Counted from the stretch's first letter, positions 1-8,443 are shown. The stretch is DNA of 64,000 nucleotides from Dactylosporangium vinaceum (GCF_019904175.1 NZ_CP061913.1:2914001-2978000), one strand, 5' to 3'. Notes: generated from the sequence alone by a model not told the origin. Numbers and translations are program-made.

Positions 1-1187
1 TCTCGACGGCCAACGGCCTGCTCATGGTGCTGACCGCGGCCAGCCGGATGCGGGCCCAGCAGCCGCAGTACGCCGAGCGGGCCCTCGCCTACTTCGAGGA
101 GAGCAAGCGCCGCGACATCCGCATCGTGCAGTGCATCACCGACTCCAAGGGCAACCGGGCGCTGCCGCCGGGCAAGCAGGACGACCCGGACCTGTACGTC
201 CGCATCGTCGACCGCCGCCGCGACGGCGTCGTCATCCGCGGCGCGAAGCTGCACATCTCCTCGGCCGCCGTCGCCCACGACCTCATGGTCATGCCGACCA
301 AGCGGATGAAGCCCGGCGAGGAGGACTGGAGCATCGCCGCCGCGGTGCCGGTCAACTCGCCGGGCGTGCGGGTCATCAACGCCTCCTTCGCCCCGCGGCC
401 CGACCTGGACCCGGACTTCTACCCCTACAGCTCCCGGCACGTGATGACCGAGGGCCTCGTCGTGTTCGACGACGTCTTCGTGCCCAACGAGCGCGTGTTC
501 CTGGCCGGCGAGCTCGAGCACTCGGCGACCTTCGTGCACTCCCTCGGCCTGTGGGAGCGCCTCGGCAGCGTCGGCAGCTACGTGCGCCTGGCCGACACCC
601 TGGTGGGCCTGGCCCAGCTCATCTCCGAGGCCAACGGCCTGACCCGGATCGGCCACATCAAGGACAAGATCGCGGAGATGATCATCTACGCGACGCTCAT
701 CCGGGCCGGCTTCGAGGCCGCGATGACCCACGCCACCTTCACGCCGGAGGGCTGGGCGTCGCCCGACGAGCTGTTCACCAACGCCGCGAAGTACCACGCG
801 GCCGCCCAGTTCAGCACCATGGTGCGCAACCTGCACGACATCGCCGGCGGCTCGATCCTGACCGCGCCGTCCCTGCGCGACCTGAGCAACCCGGAGACGT
901 CGGCCGACCTGCGCAAGTACATGCGCACCATGGACGGCGTCGAGGCCGACTACCGGATGCGGCTGTTCCACACGATCCGCGACTTCACCGCCGACGCCTA
1001 CGGCGGCTGGAAGCACGTGACGGTGATCCAGGCCGGCGGCGGGCTCTACGCACAGAAGGTGGTCGTCACCAACCACTTCGACATGGACACGGCGAAGGCC
1101 CTGGCCCGCGAGACGGCCGGCGTCACCGAGTCCGGCGAGGTGCTCAGCGACCTGCACCGGTTCGGCCCGCACGGGCTCGCGTCGTGA
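1..1187 (+). CDS. 4-hydroxyphenylacetate 3-hydroxylase (HpaB)-family flavoenzyme, 5' partial
   Basis: The frame is open from base 3, so the true start lies upstream of the window. About 394 residues are visible, against roughly 480-520 for the family, so about the first 100 are missing. The visible part matches the middle and C-terminal domains of HpaB / 4-hydroxybutyryl-CoA dehydratase-like proteins (acyl-CoA dehydrogenase fold): a VRGAK-like strand, a DDVFVPNERVF segment typical of HpaB, and a long helical C-terminus. Known members are FADH2-dependent aromatic hydroxylases or 4-hydroxybutyryl-CoA dehydratase relatives. I saw no iron-sulfur Cys set in the visible part, which favours the hydroxylase side. 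The stop overlaps the next gene by GTGA, so the two are co-transcribed. The substrate is unknown; the enoyl-CoA hydratase and hydrolase neighbours suggest an aromatic or CoA-linked catabolic route. Confidence 0.82.
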   Translation, partial: STANGLLMVLTAASRMRAQQPQYAERALAYFEESKRRDIRIVQCITDSKGNRALPPGKQDDPDLYVRIVDRRRDGVVIRGAKLHISSAAVAHDLMVMPTKRMKPGEEDWSIAAAVPVNSPGVRVINASFAPRPDLDPDFYPYSSRHVMTEGLVVFDDVFVPNERVFLAGELEHSATFVHSLGLWERLGSVGSYVRLADTLVGLAQLISEANGLTRIGHIKDKIAEMIIYATLIRAGFEAAMTHATFTPEGWASPDELFTNAAKYHAAAQFSTMVRNLHDIAGGSILTAPSLRDLSNPETSADLRKYMRTMDGVEADYRMRLFHTIRDFTADAYGGWKHVTVIQAGGGLYAQKVVVTNHFDMDTAKALARETAGVTESGEVLSDLHRFGPHGLAS

Positions 1188-2047
1188 GGTACGAGGAGCA
1201 CACCTTCGCCTGGGTCGACACGTCCGGTGCGTCGCGGCCCGCGTCGCTTTCGCGCCTGCTGCTCGACGTCGACGACGGCGTCGCCACCCTCACGCTGAAC
1301 CGGCCCGACCGGCTCAACGCGATCGACGGGCCGACGCGCCACGAGCTCGCCGCCGCCCTGCGCTGGTGCGATGCCGACGACGAGGTCCGCGCGGTCGTGC
1401 TCACCGGCGCCGGCCGGGCTTTCTGCGCCGGCTCGGAAATGACCGGGAACGGCTTCGGGGGTACTGCGTCCGGGCGCGCCGACACCGAGTGGATCGCGCC
1501 GTATCAGGTCCGCAAGCCGGTGGTCGCCGCCATCCAGGGCGCGGCGGCCGGCCTCGGGCTCACCCTGGCGATGCAGTGCGACGTCCGGTTCGTCGCCTAC
1601 GACGCCGTGCTCTCGCTGCCCTTCGTCCGCCTCGGCGTCACCGCGGAGCTGATGGGCCACTGGAACCTGGTCCGCCACGTCGGCCTGCAGCGGGCCCAGG
1701 AGCTGCTGCTCACGGGCCGCCGCTTCACCGGGGCCGAGGCGGCGATGTGGGGGCTGGCCGTCTCCGCCCTGCCGACGGAGCAGGTGCTCCCGCGCGCCGT
1801 CGCCCTGGCCCGCGAGATCGCCGAGCACGCCGCCCCGGTCGCGGTCGCCGCGACCAAGCGCCTCCTCTGGGAGACCGGGGACATGGGCCCGCTCGCCCAC
1901 GCCCACCGGGAGCGCCTCGTCATGGAGACGCTCCTCGACCGCCCGGACGCCCGCGAGGGCGTGTCGGCGTTCCTGGAGAAGCGCCGCCCCGTGTGGACCG
2001 GGCGCCCATCGACCGACCTGCCAGCTGTTGAGGAGGACTCCGCGTGA
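1184..2047 (+). CDS. enoyl-CoA hydratase/isomerase family protein
   Basis: 287 residues. The GTG start at 1184 overlaps the upstream stop (GTGA), and the open frame further upstream is a shadow. The crotonase fold is clear: LLLDVDDGVATLTLNRPDRLNAI at the N-terminus, the oxyanion-hole segment FCAGSEM, an AGLGLTLAMQCD helix, and the LPFVRLGVTAELMGHWNL stretch that carries the usual Glu. The family hydrates, isomerises or cleaves acyl-CoA thioesters in the cytoplasm. It sits between the HpaB-family gene and an alpha/beta hydrolase in a coupled operon and ends in a GTGA overlap with the latter. The exact reaction cannot be told from sequence; ring cleavage or side-chain shortening of an aromatic acyl-CoA is an inference from context. 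Confidence 0.88.
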   Translation: MRYEEHTFAWVDTSGASRPASLSRLLLDVDDGVATLTLNRPDRLNAIDGPTRHELAAALRWCDADDEVRAVVLTGAGRAFCAGSEMTGNGFGGTASGRADTEWIAPYQVRKPVVAAIQGAAAGLGLTLAMQCDVRFVAYDAVLSLPFVRLGVTAELMGHWNLVRHVGLQRAQELLLTGRRFTGAEAAMWGLAVSALPTEQVLPRAVALAREIAEHAAPVAVAATKRLLWETGDMGPLAHAHRERLVMETLLDRPDAREGVSAFLEKRRPVWTGRPSTDLPAVEEDSA

Positions 2048-3168
2048 CCACCATCGAGCAAGAGTTCATCGGGGTACCCTCGCCGGCGCTGGGCCGGGCG
2101 GGCGCCGGCGGCCACCCGCTGCAGGGCAACTACTACACCCCGGCCGGCCGGCCGCCGCGCACGGCGTTCATCGCCGCGCACTACAACGTCGACTTCTCCG
2201 AGCACTACATGGCGACCCGGATGGCCGAGCGCGGCTACGGCTTCCTGGGCTGGAACACCCGGTTCCGCGGGGCCGAGCACCTGTTCACCCTCGACCACGC
2301 CCTGGCCGAGATCGGCGTCGGCGTGCAGCTCCTGCGCGACCGGGGCGTCGAGACGGTCGTGCTGCTGGGCAACTCGGGCGGCGGTTCACTGATGGCGGCG
2401 TACCACTCCCAGTCCCGGGAGCCGAACATCCGCCCGCCCTACGGCCGCACGAAGGTGTTCGAGCCGGCCCTGCACCTGCCGCCCGGCGACCTGATGGTGT
2501 TCCTGGCCGCGCACCCGGGCCGCCCCGAGTGGATCACCAGGACCATGGACCCGTCGGTGCTCGACGAGGCCGACCCGAACTCCGTCGACCCCGACCCGGG
2601 CCTGAACATGTACGACCCGCGGCACGGCTCCTCGTTCTCCGACGAGTTCCTGACCCGCTACCGGGCCGCCCAGATCGAGCGCAACCACCGCCTCACCGCG
2701 TGGTGCAAGGAGCAGCTGGACGCCGTCCGCGACAAGCCGGCCCGGGACCGCATCTTCACCATGGCCCGCACGTGGGCCGACCCCCGCTACGTCGACGCGG
2801 GCATCGACCCGTCCAAGCGCCCGACCCCGCTGTGCTACTTCGGCGACCCGCGGCGGGCCAACTACGGCGTCATGGGCGTGGGCATGGTGAACACCATGCG
2901 CACGTGGCTCACCATGTTCAGCCTGACCGAGTCCGACTGCGTCGCGGCGCCGCACCTGGCCCGCATGGACCTGCCGACGCTCGTGATCCAGCCGGACGCG
3001 GACAGCGGCGTGTTCCCGAGCGACGCCCAGGGCCTCTACGACGGCGCGGCGACGGCGGACAAGGAGTTCGTGACGCTGCCCGGCGACCACTACTTCGTGG
3101 AGCCCGCCGACGCCCGCGACACGGTGGCCGACACCATCGCCGGCTGGCTCTCGGGCCGGGCGTCCTAG
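2044..3168 (+). CDS. alpha/beta hydrolase
   Basis: 374 residues, GTG start overlapping the previous stop, with a GGAGGACTCCGC ribosome site upstream. The nucleophile elbow is LLGNSGGGSL with Ser111. A late Asp lies in IQPDADSGVF, and a C-terminal His lies in LPGDHYFVEP, giving a full Ser-Asp-His set. There is a large insertion between the nucleophile and the acid residue. The family includes esterases, C-C bond hydrolases and thioesterases; as the last gene of a three-gene catabolic operon it may hydrolyse a ring-cleavage product or CoA ester (inference). Its TAG stop overlaps the stop of the convergent GntR gene through a shared CTAG. Confidence 0.8.
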   Translation: MTTIEQEFIGVPSPALGRAGAGGHPLQGNYYTPAGRPPRTAFIAAHYNVDFSEHYMATRMAERGYGFLGWNTRFRGAEHLFTLDHALAEIGVGVQLLRDRGVETVVLLGNSGGGSLMAAYHSQSREPNIRPPYGRTKVFEPALHLPPGDLMVFLAAHPGRPEWITRTMDPSVLDEADPNSVDPDPGLNMYDPRHGSSFSDEFLTRYRAAQIERNHRLTAWCKEQLDAVRDKPARDRIFTMARTWADPRYVDAGIDPSKRPTPLCYFGDPRRANYGVMGVGMVNTMRTWLTMFSLTESDCVAAPHLARMDLPTLVIQPDADSGVFPSDAQGLYDGAATADKEFVTLPGDHYFVEPADARDTVADTIAGWLSGRAS

Positions 3169-3821
3169 TCGCCGTCCTCCTCGTCGCGCAGGGACTGGAC
3201 GATCGTCGAGCGCGCGGCCAGGATGTGCGCGCGCATGACCGCCTCGGCCCACGCGCCGTCGCGGGCCCGCAGCGCCTGCACCAGCTCGGCGTGCTGACGC
3301 ACGCTGGTGCGCATCCGCTCGCCGCCGTAGCGCTGAAAGGTCCGGAAGATCAGCGGCGTGTCCATGATGCCGCGGACGATGCCGTCGAGCTGGGTGTGCC
3401 GCGACGCCCGCAGGATGGCCCGGTGGAAGTCGCCGTTGAGCACCGTGAGCTCATCGGCGGCGGCCGCTCCCTTGCGGCTGAGCGCGGTCATCCGGGCGGC
3501 GATCCGGGCGATGGCGTCGAGCTCGTCATCGGTGATCCGCTCCGCCGCGAGCCGGGCCCCGTAGCTCTCGAGCATGGCCCGGACCTCGTAGTTGTCCTCG
3601 AGCTCCTGCTCGGACCAGGCCACCACCCGCGCGCCCCGGTTGGGCGTGAACTCGACGAGCCCTTCCGCGTCCAGCCGGCGCAGCGCCTCGCGGATCGGCG
3701 TCCGCGACACCCCGGCCCGGGCCGCCAGCTCCTCCTCGCGCAGCCGCTGCCCGCGCGCGAACTCGCCGGACAGGATCCCGGCCCGGATGGCCTCGTACGC
3801 CGTCTCGGCCGCCTTGGCCAT
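3165..3821 (-). CDS. GntR-family regulator with FCD (FadR C-terminal) domain
   Basis: 218 residues. The N-terminal winged helix (about residues 8-70) contains EEELAARAGVSRTPIREALRRLDAEGLVE. The C-terminal all-helical FCD domain (about 78-205) has the usual acid/His pattern for metal-assisted carboxylate binding (NGDFHRAIL, RQHAELVQAL). Such regulators sense organic acids and usually repress nearby catabolic genes, so the convergent three-gene operon is the likely target (inference). It lies three bases downstream of the stop of the M23 lipoprotein gene on the same strand and may be transcribed with it. Confidence 0.88.
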   Translation of the reverse strand: MAKAAETAYEAIRAGILSGEFARGQRLREEELAARAGVSRTPIREALRRLDAEGLVEFTPNRGARVVAWSEQELEDNYEVRAMLESYGARLAAERITDDELDAIARIAARMTALSRKGAAAADELTVLNGDFHRAILRASRHTQLDGIVRGIMDTPLIFRTFQRYGGERMRTSVRQHAELVQALRARDGAWAEAVMRAHILAARSTIVQSLRDEEDGD

Positions 3822-3824
3822 CGG

Positions 3825-4553
3825 CTACTTGTCGACGGTGGCGGCGGACGGGCAGCCGTTCTTCTGCTGCCAGGTCTGCAGCTCGGCGACCGGGGACTTC
3901 TCCTTGCCGGCCTTCCACGCGTCGAGGTAGGACCACGGCCAGATCACGCCGCGGCGGGTCCACCAGTCGCCGGTCTTGGCGCAGGCGGGGGAGAGGCCGA
4001 AGTGGATGTGGCAGGCGCTCGCGTCGCCGGTGCGGCCGACCTTGGCGACCGGCTGGCCGGCCGCGACCTTGGTGCCGGCCTCGATGCCGTCGTCGATCGT
4101 GGCGAAGTGGGACATGTAGTAGCGGGCGCCGTCGTTGCCGAGGATCGACACCGAGAGGCCGCCGCGGGAGGAGCCCTCGTTGGCCTTGGCGGTCCAGGTG
4201 TCGACCTTCGTGACCTCCAGGACCGTGCCGTCCACGGGGGAGAGGGCGTTGAGGCCGCAGTTGGCGATGATGTCGCTGGCCGGGTAGTCGTGGTGGTCGT
4301 GGGAGTACGAACCCTTGCCCTGCAGCGGGAAGGCGTGCTTCGCGGTCCCGCCGGCGGCCGCGGCCGACTTGGACGACTCGGGGGCCGGCCCGGCGGCGTC
4401 GTCGGCGCTCGCCGACGGCTCGGTGCTCTGGACCTGGCGGCCCGCGGACTCCTGGGCGGCCGGGGTCACGGGGGCGGGGTCGCTGCCACAGCCGGCCGTG
4501 GCCAGGGTGGACACCAGCGCGATCCCGAGAAGACTCACACGCAGCGCGGACAT
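3825..4553 (-). CDS. M23-family peptidase-like lipoprotein (LytM fold)
   Basis: 242 residues. The ATG at 4553 is chosen because it opens a signal peptide (MSALRVSLLGIAL) ending in the lipobox TAGC with Cys22; longer frames upstream have no such signal. A low-complexity linker leads to a LytM domain with the first zinc ligands in a His-x3-Asp arrangement (HHDYPASD) and the HxH ligand in CHIHFGLS. The family cuts peptidoglycan cross-bridges or acts as a regulator of other hydrolases at the outer face of the membrane. A TATGGT hexamer lies 8 nt before the ATG, so the message may be leaderless. Confidence 0.85.
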   Translation of the reverse strand: MSALRVSLLGIALVSTLATAGCGSDPAPVTPAAQESAGRQVQSTEPSASADDAAGPAPESSKSAAAAGGTAKHAFPLQGKGSYSHDHHDYPASDIIANCGLNALSPVDGTVLEVTKVDTWTAKANEGSSRGGLSVSILGNDGARYYMSHFATIDDGIEAGTKVAAGQPVAKVGRTGDASACHIHFGLSPACAKTGDWWTRRGVIWPWSYLDAWKAGKEKSPVAELQTWQQKNGCPSAATVDK

Positions 4554-4561
4554 CGTCAGCC

Positions 4562-4567
4562 ACCATA
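4562..4567 (-). promoter_or_regulatory. -10 hexamer for a possibly leaderless M23 lipoprotein mRNA
   Basis: TATGGT on the minus strand, 8 nt before the ATG at 4553. It fits the actinobacterial TANNNT -10 pattern, with the start site at or next to the initiation codon. Confidence 0.45.
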
Positions 4568-4573
4568 CGCCGC

Positions 4574-5317
4574 TCAGTAGCGGGCGGCGTAGCTGGTCGG
4601 CGGCTCCCCGAACATGTTGGAGAAGTCGCGGGTCAGATGGGCCTGATCGGCGTACCCGAGGTCGGCCGCCAGGACCGCCCAGTCGACGGCCGAACGGCCG
4701 GCCATGCGCTCCGTGACCTCGTGGAGGCGGAACCGGCGCAGCACCCACTTGGGGCCGACGCCGACGTGCTCGGCGAAGAGCCGCTGGAGCTGACGCTCGC
4801 TGACGTTGTACCGCCCGGTCAGCTGATCCACCCGCTGCAGCTCGCGGGTCGCCACGATGTCGTCGACCCAGCCGGCCACCTCGTCGCCGATGGGGTCGGC
4901 GGCGGGAAGCCGCCGGCTCAGGAACTCGTCCAGATCGGCAATGTCGGTTGTGTGGGCCGCGCCGGGAAAGATGGTGTTCGCCGCGACCGAGAGGTCGGTG
5001 ATCGACTCGACCGGGGCGCCCAGGAAGCGGCGGAACACCCCCGGCCGGAAGGCCACGCCGACGACGGAGCCCCGGCCGGACAGCGCCCGCGTGACCCGCC
5101 CCCGGCTCACGCCGCGGACCCAGCGCTCATCGCCGGAGAACGTCAGCTGCACGTTCGGGTACGGCACCATCAGCTGCACGTAGTCCGGCTGGCCGGTCAG
5201 ATCCCAGCGGGCCCACCAGTACCGCGACACCACGCAGCGCAGCGCCGGGGCCGGCTCCACGAACCCGTGGCTCTGGAACGAGGCCCAGGCCCCGTGCAGT
5301 GAGCGTGGGTCGCGCAT
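4574..5317 (-). CDS. AraC-family transcriptional regulator
   Basis: 247 residues from the ATG at 5317, or 259 from a GTG at 5353. I prefer 5317 because a CATCAT hexamer stands 7 nt before it and the extra residues are not domain-like. The N-terminal half is a small beta domain of the DUF6597 type found in AraC proteins of actinomycetes. The C-terminal HTH pair includes NVSERQLQRLFAEHVGVGPK and LGYADQAHLTRDFSNMFG, followed by the family ending PPTSYA. It is an isolated regulator whose target and ligand are not evident. It is divergent from the zinc-ribbon SDR gene, which is a candidate target. Confidence 0.85.
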   Translation of the reverse strand: MRDPRSLHGAWASFQSHGFVEPAPALRCVVSRYWWARWDLTGQPDYVQLMVPYPNVQLTFSGDERWVRGVSRGRVTRALSGRGSVVGVAFRPGVFRRFLGAPVESITDLSVAANTIFPGAAHTTDIADLDEFLSRRLPAADPIGDEVAGWVDDIVATRELQRVDQLTGRYNVSERQLQRLFAEHVGVGPKWVLRRFRLHEVTERMAGRSAVDWAVLAADLGYADQAHLTRDFSNMFGEPPTSYAARY

Positions 5318-5499
5318 GCACCGGATGATGCCACGCCACCGAAGGGGGAACACCTCGGCAAATTGTCCGAAATGAGGGATATGTAAGTTCTACTGAACCT
5401 GTCACGAGTACGACGCGACTCCACCGCGGCAACGGGGGACGGTGGAGGCCGTGGAGCAGCGGGTCCGGTCGGCAACGGCGCCGACCGGACCCGTTTCTG

Positions 5500-5505
5500 T
5501 ACAGT
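5500..5505 (+). promoter_or_regulatory. leaderless -10 hexamer for the zinc-ribbon SDR
   Basis: TACAGT followed by 7 nt and the GTG at 5513. The spacing places the first transcribed base at the start codon and supports that start over later ones. Confidence 0.6.
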
Positions 5506-5512
5506 TCCCTCC

Positions 5513-6931
5513 GTGACCGCGCACGACCCCGCAACCGACGACCGTATCGACCCCGACCGGCTGGCCATCTGCCTCGCCGTCTTCGAGGAGCTGCAGCAGC
5601 TGCCGCCCGAGCACCCGGACGTGCAGCGGGTGCGCCGCGCCACCTCGCACCTCTACAAGCACGTCAAGCGGCAGCGGCGCAGCGAGCGCCGGGCCGCCGT
5701 CACCGAGGCCGACCGCCAGGTGACAGCGGCCACGGCCACCGGCGCGCCAGGCCGCATCGACGACGAGACGCAGGGCATCCCGCTGGTGTCGCCGACCGCC
5801 GGGGCGAGCGCGGGGACGCTGCGGCGGGCCCGGTCCTGCTACACGTGCAAGAACCGGTACGTCGACGTCGACGCGTTCTACCACCAGCTCTGCCCGGACT
5901 GCGCGAAGCTCAACCGGGAGCGGCGCGACCAGCGCACGGACCTGACCGGCCGGCGGGCGCTGCTGACCGGCGGCCGGGCCAAGATCGGCATGTACATCGC
6001 GCTGCGCCTGCTGCGCGACGGCGCCCACACCACCATCACCACCCGGTTCCCGAACGACGCCGTGCGCCGGTTCGCCTCGATGCCCGACAGCGCCGACTGG
6101 CTGCACCGGCTGCGGATCGTCGGCATCGACCTGCGCGACCCCGGGCAGGTCGTGGCCCTGGCCGACGACATGGTGGCGCAGGGGCCCCTCGACATCCTGA
6201 TCAACAACGCGGCCCAGACGGTGAAGCGGGCCGCCGGCTCCTACGCGCACCTGGTCGCGGCCGAGTCGGCGCCGCTGATGCTCGACGGCCCGATGCCCGC
6301 GGTGGTCACCTTTCACAAGGCCGAGGAGAACCTGATCCTGGAGGCGGCCCGTACGCCGTCGCTGATCACGCCCGAGGTGCTCACGGCGATGTCCCTGACC
6401 AGCCGCCAGACGGCGATCGACGCCGGCGGCCTCGTGCCCGACCTCGCGCACACCAACAGCTGGGTGCAGACGGTCGAGGAGGTGGACCCGGTCGAGCTGC
6501 TGGAGGTCCAGCTGTGCAACGCCACCGCGCCGTTCATCCTGGTCTCGCGCCTGCGCTCGGCGATGAAGCGCTCCACCGCCCGGCGCAAGTACGTCGTGAA
6601 CGTCTCGGCCATGGAGGGCCAGTTCAGCCGCCGGTACAAGGGCCCCGGCCACCCGCACACCAACATGGCGAAGGCCGCGCTCAACATGCTGACCCGGACC
6701 AGCGCCGAGGAGATGCTCACCGACGGCATCCTCATGACGGCCGTCGACACCGGCTGGATCACCGACGAGCGGCCGCACCCGCAGAAGATGCGCCTGCACG
6801 AGGAGGGGTTCCACGCGCCGCTGGACCTCTCCGACGGGGCGGCCCGCGTCTACGACCCGATCGTCCGCGGCGAGCGCGGCGAGGACCTGTACGGCTGCTT
6901 CCTCAAGGACTACGAACCATCCGCCTGGTGA
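5513..6931 (+). CDS. short-chain dehydrogenase-like protein with N-terminal zinc ribbon
   Basis: 472 residues. Residues 1-100 are charged and helical. A CxxC...CxxC zinc ribbon follows, with C109, C112, C127 and C130. A Rossmann domain then starts with LLTGGRAKIG (about 150-159) and an LINNAAQT motif. Where classical SDRs have YxxxK, this protein reads TNMAK, so the catalytic Tyr is replaced by Thr while the Lys stays. An insertion separates the NNA motif from the active-site helix. The result is either an SDR with different chemistry or a nucleotide-binding scaffold. It is monocistronic with a leaderless-type promoter, and its divergent neighbour is an AraC regulator. No function can be assigned with confidence. 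Confidence 0.8.
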   Translation: MTAHDPATDDRIDPDRLAICLAVFEELQQLPPEHPDVQRVRRATSHLYKHVKRQRRSERRAAVTEADRQVTAATATGAPGRIDDETQGIPLVSPTAGASAGTLRRARSCYTCKNRYVDVDAFYHQLCPDCAKLNRERRDQRTDLTGRRALLTGGRAKIGMYIALRLLRDGAHTTITTRFPNDAVRRFASMPDSADWLHRLRIVGIDLRDPGQVVALADDMVAQGPLDILINNAAQTVKRAAGSYAHLVAAESAPLMLDGPMPAVVTFHKAEENLILEAARTPSLITPEVLTAMSLTSRQTAIDAGGLVPDLAHTNSWVQTVEEVDPVELLEVQLCNATAPFILVSRLRSAMKRSTARRKYVVNVSAMEGQFSRRYKGPGHPHTNMAKAALNMLTRTSAEEMLTDGILMTAVDTGWITDERPHPQKMRLHEEGFHAPLDLSDGAARVYDPIVRGERGEDLYGCFLKDYEPSAW

Positions 6932-6960
6932 GCACCGCCTGGTGAGCACCGCGTGGTGAT
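6921..6960 (+). repeat. 14-bp tandem repeat at the end of the SDR gene
   Basis: Two exact copies of CCGCCTGGTGAGCA (6921-6934, 6935-6948) and a partial third. Each contains TGGTGA. Because the period is 14, the three TGA triplets (6929, 6943, 6957) fall in the three different forward frames; the first is the SDR stop. Confidence 0.8.
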
Positions 6961-6962
6961 GC

Positions 6963-7664
6963 CTACCGGAGCTGGTACATGAGCATGAACTTGCCGACCT
7001 GGACCTCGTCGCCGTCGTTCAGGTTGGCGCTCTTGACCCGCTCGCCGTTCACGTAGGTCCCGTTGAGGCTGCCCAGGTCGAGCATCGAGTAGCCGAACCC
7101 GCCGCTGTTGCGGTGAAACTCGACGTGCTTGCGCGACACGGTGTTGTCGTCGAGCACGATCTGGTTGGCCGAGTCACGGCCGCAGTGCACGACGTCGGCG
7201 TCCAGGGCGAACTCGGCCCCGGCCTCGGCGCCCTTGCGGATCAGCAGCGTCGCCCGGCCGGACGGCAGCTTCTCCATGTGCGCGGTCAGGTCGAGCGGCT
7301 GGGTCGGTCCCTCGGGCGCCTGGACGGAGGCGGCGTTGAGCAGCTCCTCCGTGGTCAGGATCGGCACGCCCCAGTGCCGGGCCAGGGCGATCGCCTCCAG
7401 CGGTGCCGCCGGCACCCGGATGCCCGGCCCCAGGACCAGCTGGAACGGCCCGTGCGCGGCGACCACCTCGATCGCCCGCAGTGGCGCGTTCAGCGCCATC
7501 AGCGCGCGCTGGAACAGCTCCGCGCTGATGGGTTCGTCCATGCTGCGCGGACCGCCCTCGACCGGCAGCTGCAGGTGGCGGCCCGTCGGTTCGTCCTTGA
7601 GCAGGACTACGGGACGGCTCTGCCAGGTCTGCGCACGCACACCCACCACGACGAGCTCTCGCAT
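6963..7664 (-). CDS. BFN (DUF151)-like domain fused to an FHA domain
   Basis: 233 residues, ATG at 7664 with a strong GGGAGG ribosome site. Residues 1-112 resemble the bifunctional-nuclease (DUF151) fold: an opening VVVGVRAQ strand, RPVVLLKDE, a helix beginning ISAELFQRALMALNAPLRAI, and the family ending LEAIALARHWGVPILTTEELL. Residues 135-233 are a canonical FHA domain, with CGRDSANQIVLDD, SRKH and LNGTYVNGE motifs for phosphothreonine binding. The acidic residues expected of an active BFN nuclease are not obvious, so the first domain may be a binding module. No kinase gene is adjacent, and the partner is unknown. The fusion is unusual. Confidence 0.82.
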   Translation of the reverse strand: MRELVVVGVRAQTWQSRPVVLLKDEPTGRHLQLPVEGGPRSMDEPISAELFQRALMALNAPLRAIEVVAAHGPFQLVLGPGIRVPAAPLEAIALARHWGVPILTTEELLNAASVQAPEGPTQPLDLTAHMEKLPSGRATLLIRKGAEAGAEFALDADVVHCGRDSANQIVLDDNTVSRKHVEFHRNSGGFGYSMLDLGSLNGTYVNGERVKSANLNDGDEVQVGKFMLMYQLR

Positions 7665-7758
7665 GCCCCGCCTCCCGCTCAGTCAACGGCTGTCAACCCC
7701 TGTGCGCCTAACGGTACCGTGTCGGGCGATCGTTCCCCTGGGCCGGTCAGGTGGACGT

Positions 7759-8430
7759 CTATCGTCGGATCTGCCCGATGTGTCGCATCAGGGCGTCGAC
7801 CTCGGCCGCCCAGTCGACCGTTTCGTCCCGGTTGTAGCGGGTACCCACCGTTTGGTTGACGTGCAGCGCGACGAAATCCGCCCCGGTCGTGAAGCCGACA
7901 GCCACCTCGGTGGCGATGTCCTGGTACTGCGGCGCGACCCAGAACTCGAACACTTGCGACACATCCGCCGAATTCAAGCGGAAACCCAGCGTCCTCAGCG
8001 CGTCGAGCGCGGCCGCCTCGGCCGGCAGCGGGTGCACGGCCAGGAAGTCCATGTCGCCGGGGTCGTGGGCGAAGGCGACCTGCAGGTCGGTGCGCACGCC
8101 GACGGCCAGGCCCGGGACCCGCTCGCCGTAGACGTGCGTGATCGGGGTTTCGAGTGGCACGTGCAGCACCAGCGGGATCTCCCGCGTCGCCCCCGCCTCC
8201 AGCCGGAACTCCCCGGCCAGCTCCTGGCGGCCCAGCTCCCGGGCCGCGACGCCGTCGCGGGTCACCAGCGTGAGCACGATCCGCTCGATCTCCACGCCGC
8301 GCTCGCCGCCGGTCAGCCGCACGACGCCGCTGATCGACGCATTCGGGAAGCTCTCAGGATTGGCGAGTACGGTGTCGACGGCCGGACCGCCGACGCCCAA
8401 CGCCGCGCGGCGCAGGCTCCGGAACACCAT
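7759..8430 (-). CDS. spo0M: Spo0M-family sporulation-control protein
   Basis: 223 residues. The ATG at 8430 is chosen over a GTG at 8454 because a TAGTGT hexamer precedes it by exactly 7 nt and because Spo0M proteins begin with MVF plus a basic helix. The body has the arrestin-like beta fold: VDTVLANPESFPNASISGVVRLTGG near the start and a LPLVLHVPLETP-like strand in the middle. In Bacillus, Spo0M affects sporulation and cell morphology; in actinomycetes its role is less clear. It is divergent from a MerR regulator with only 39 bp between start codons. Confidence 0.85.
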   Translation of the reverse strand: MVFRSLRRAALGVGGPAVDTVLANPESFPNASISGVVRLTGGERGVEIERIVLTLVTRDGVAARELGRQELAGEFRLEAGATREIPLVLHVPLETPITHVYGERVPGLAVGVRTDLQVAFAHDPGDMDFLAVHPLPAEAAALDALRTLGFRLNSADVSQVFEFWVAPQYQDIATEVAVGFTTGADFVALHVNQTVGTRYNRDETVDWAAEVDALMRHIGQIRR

Positions 8431-8437
8431 GGCGGGC

Positions 8438-8443
8438 ACACTA
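8438..8443 (-). promoter_or_regulatory. leaderless -10 hexamer for spo0M
   Basis: TAGTGT on the minus strand followed by 7 nt (8431-8437) and the ATG at 8430. Confidence 0.6.

Noticed and set aside
131..1183. Long open frame running through the HpaB-family gene into the enoyl-CoA hydratase
   Set aside because: Arg/Pro/Gly-rich shadow of the +3 phase; the hydratase begins at the GTG at 1184.
2028..4580. 850-residue open frame on the plus strand
   Set aside because: It has no domain pattern and runs antisense to the GntR and M23 genes; its composition is that of a high-GC shadow frame.
5402..6949. 515-residue minus-strand frame opposite the SDR gene
   Set aside because: Typical antisense shadow, rich in Val/Gly/Arg/His, without recognisable motifs; the plus strand has the SDR motifs and a promoter.
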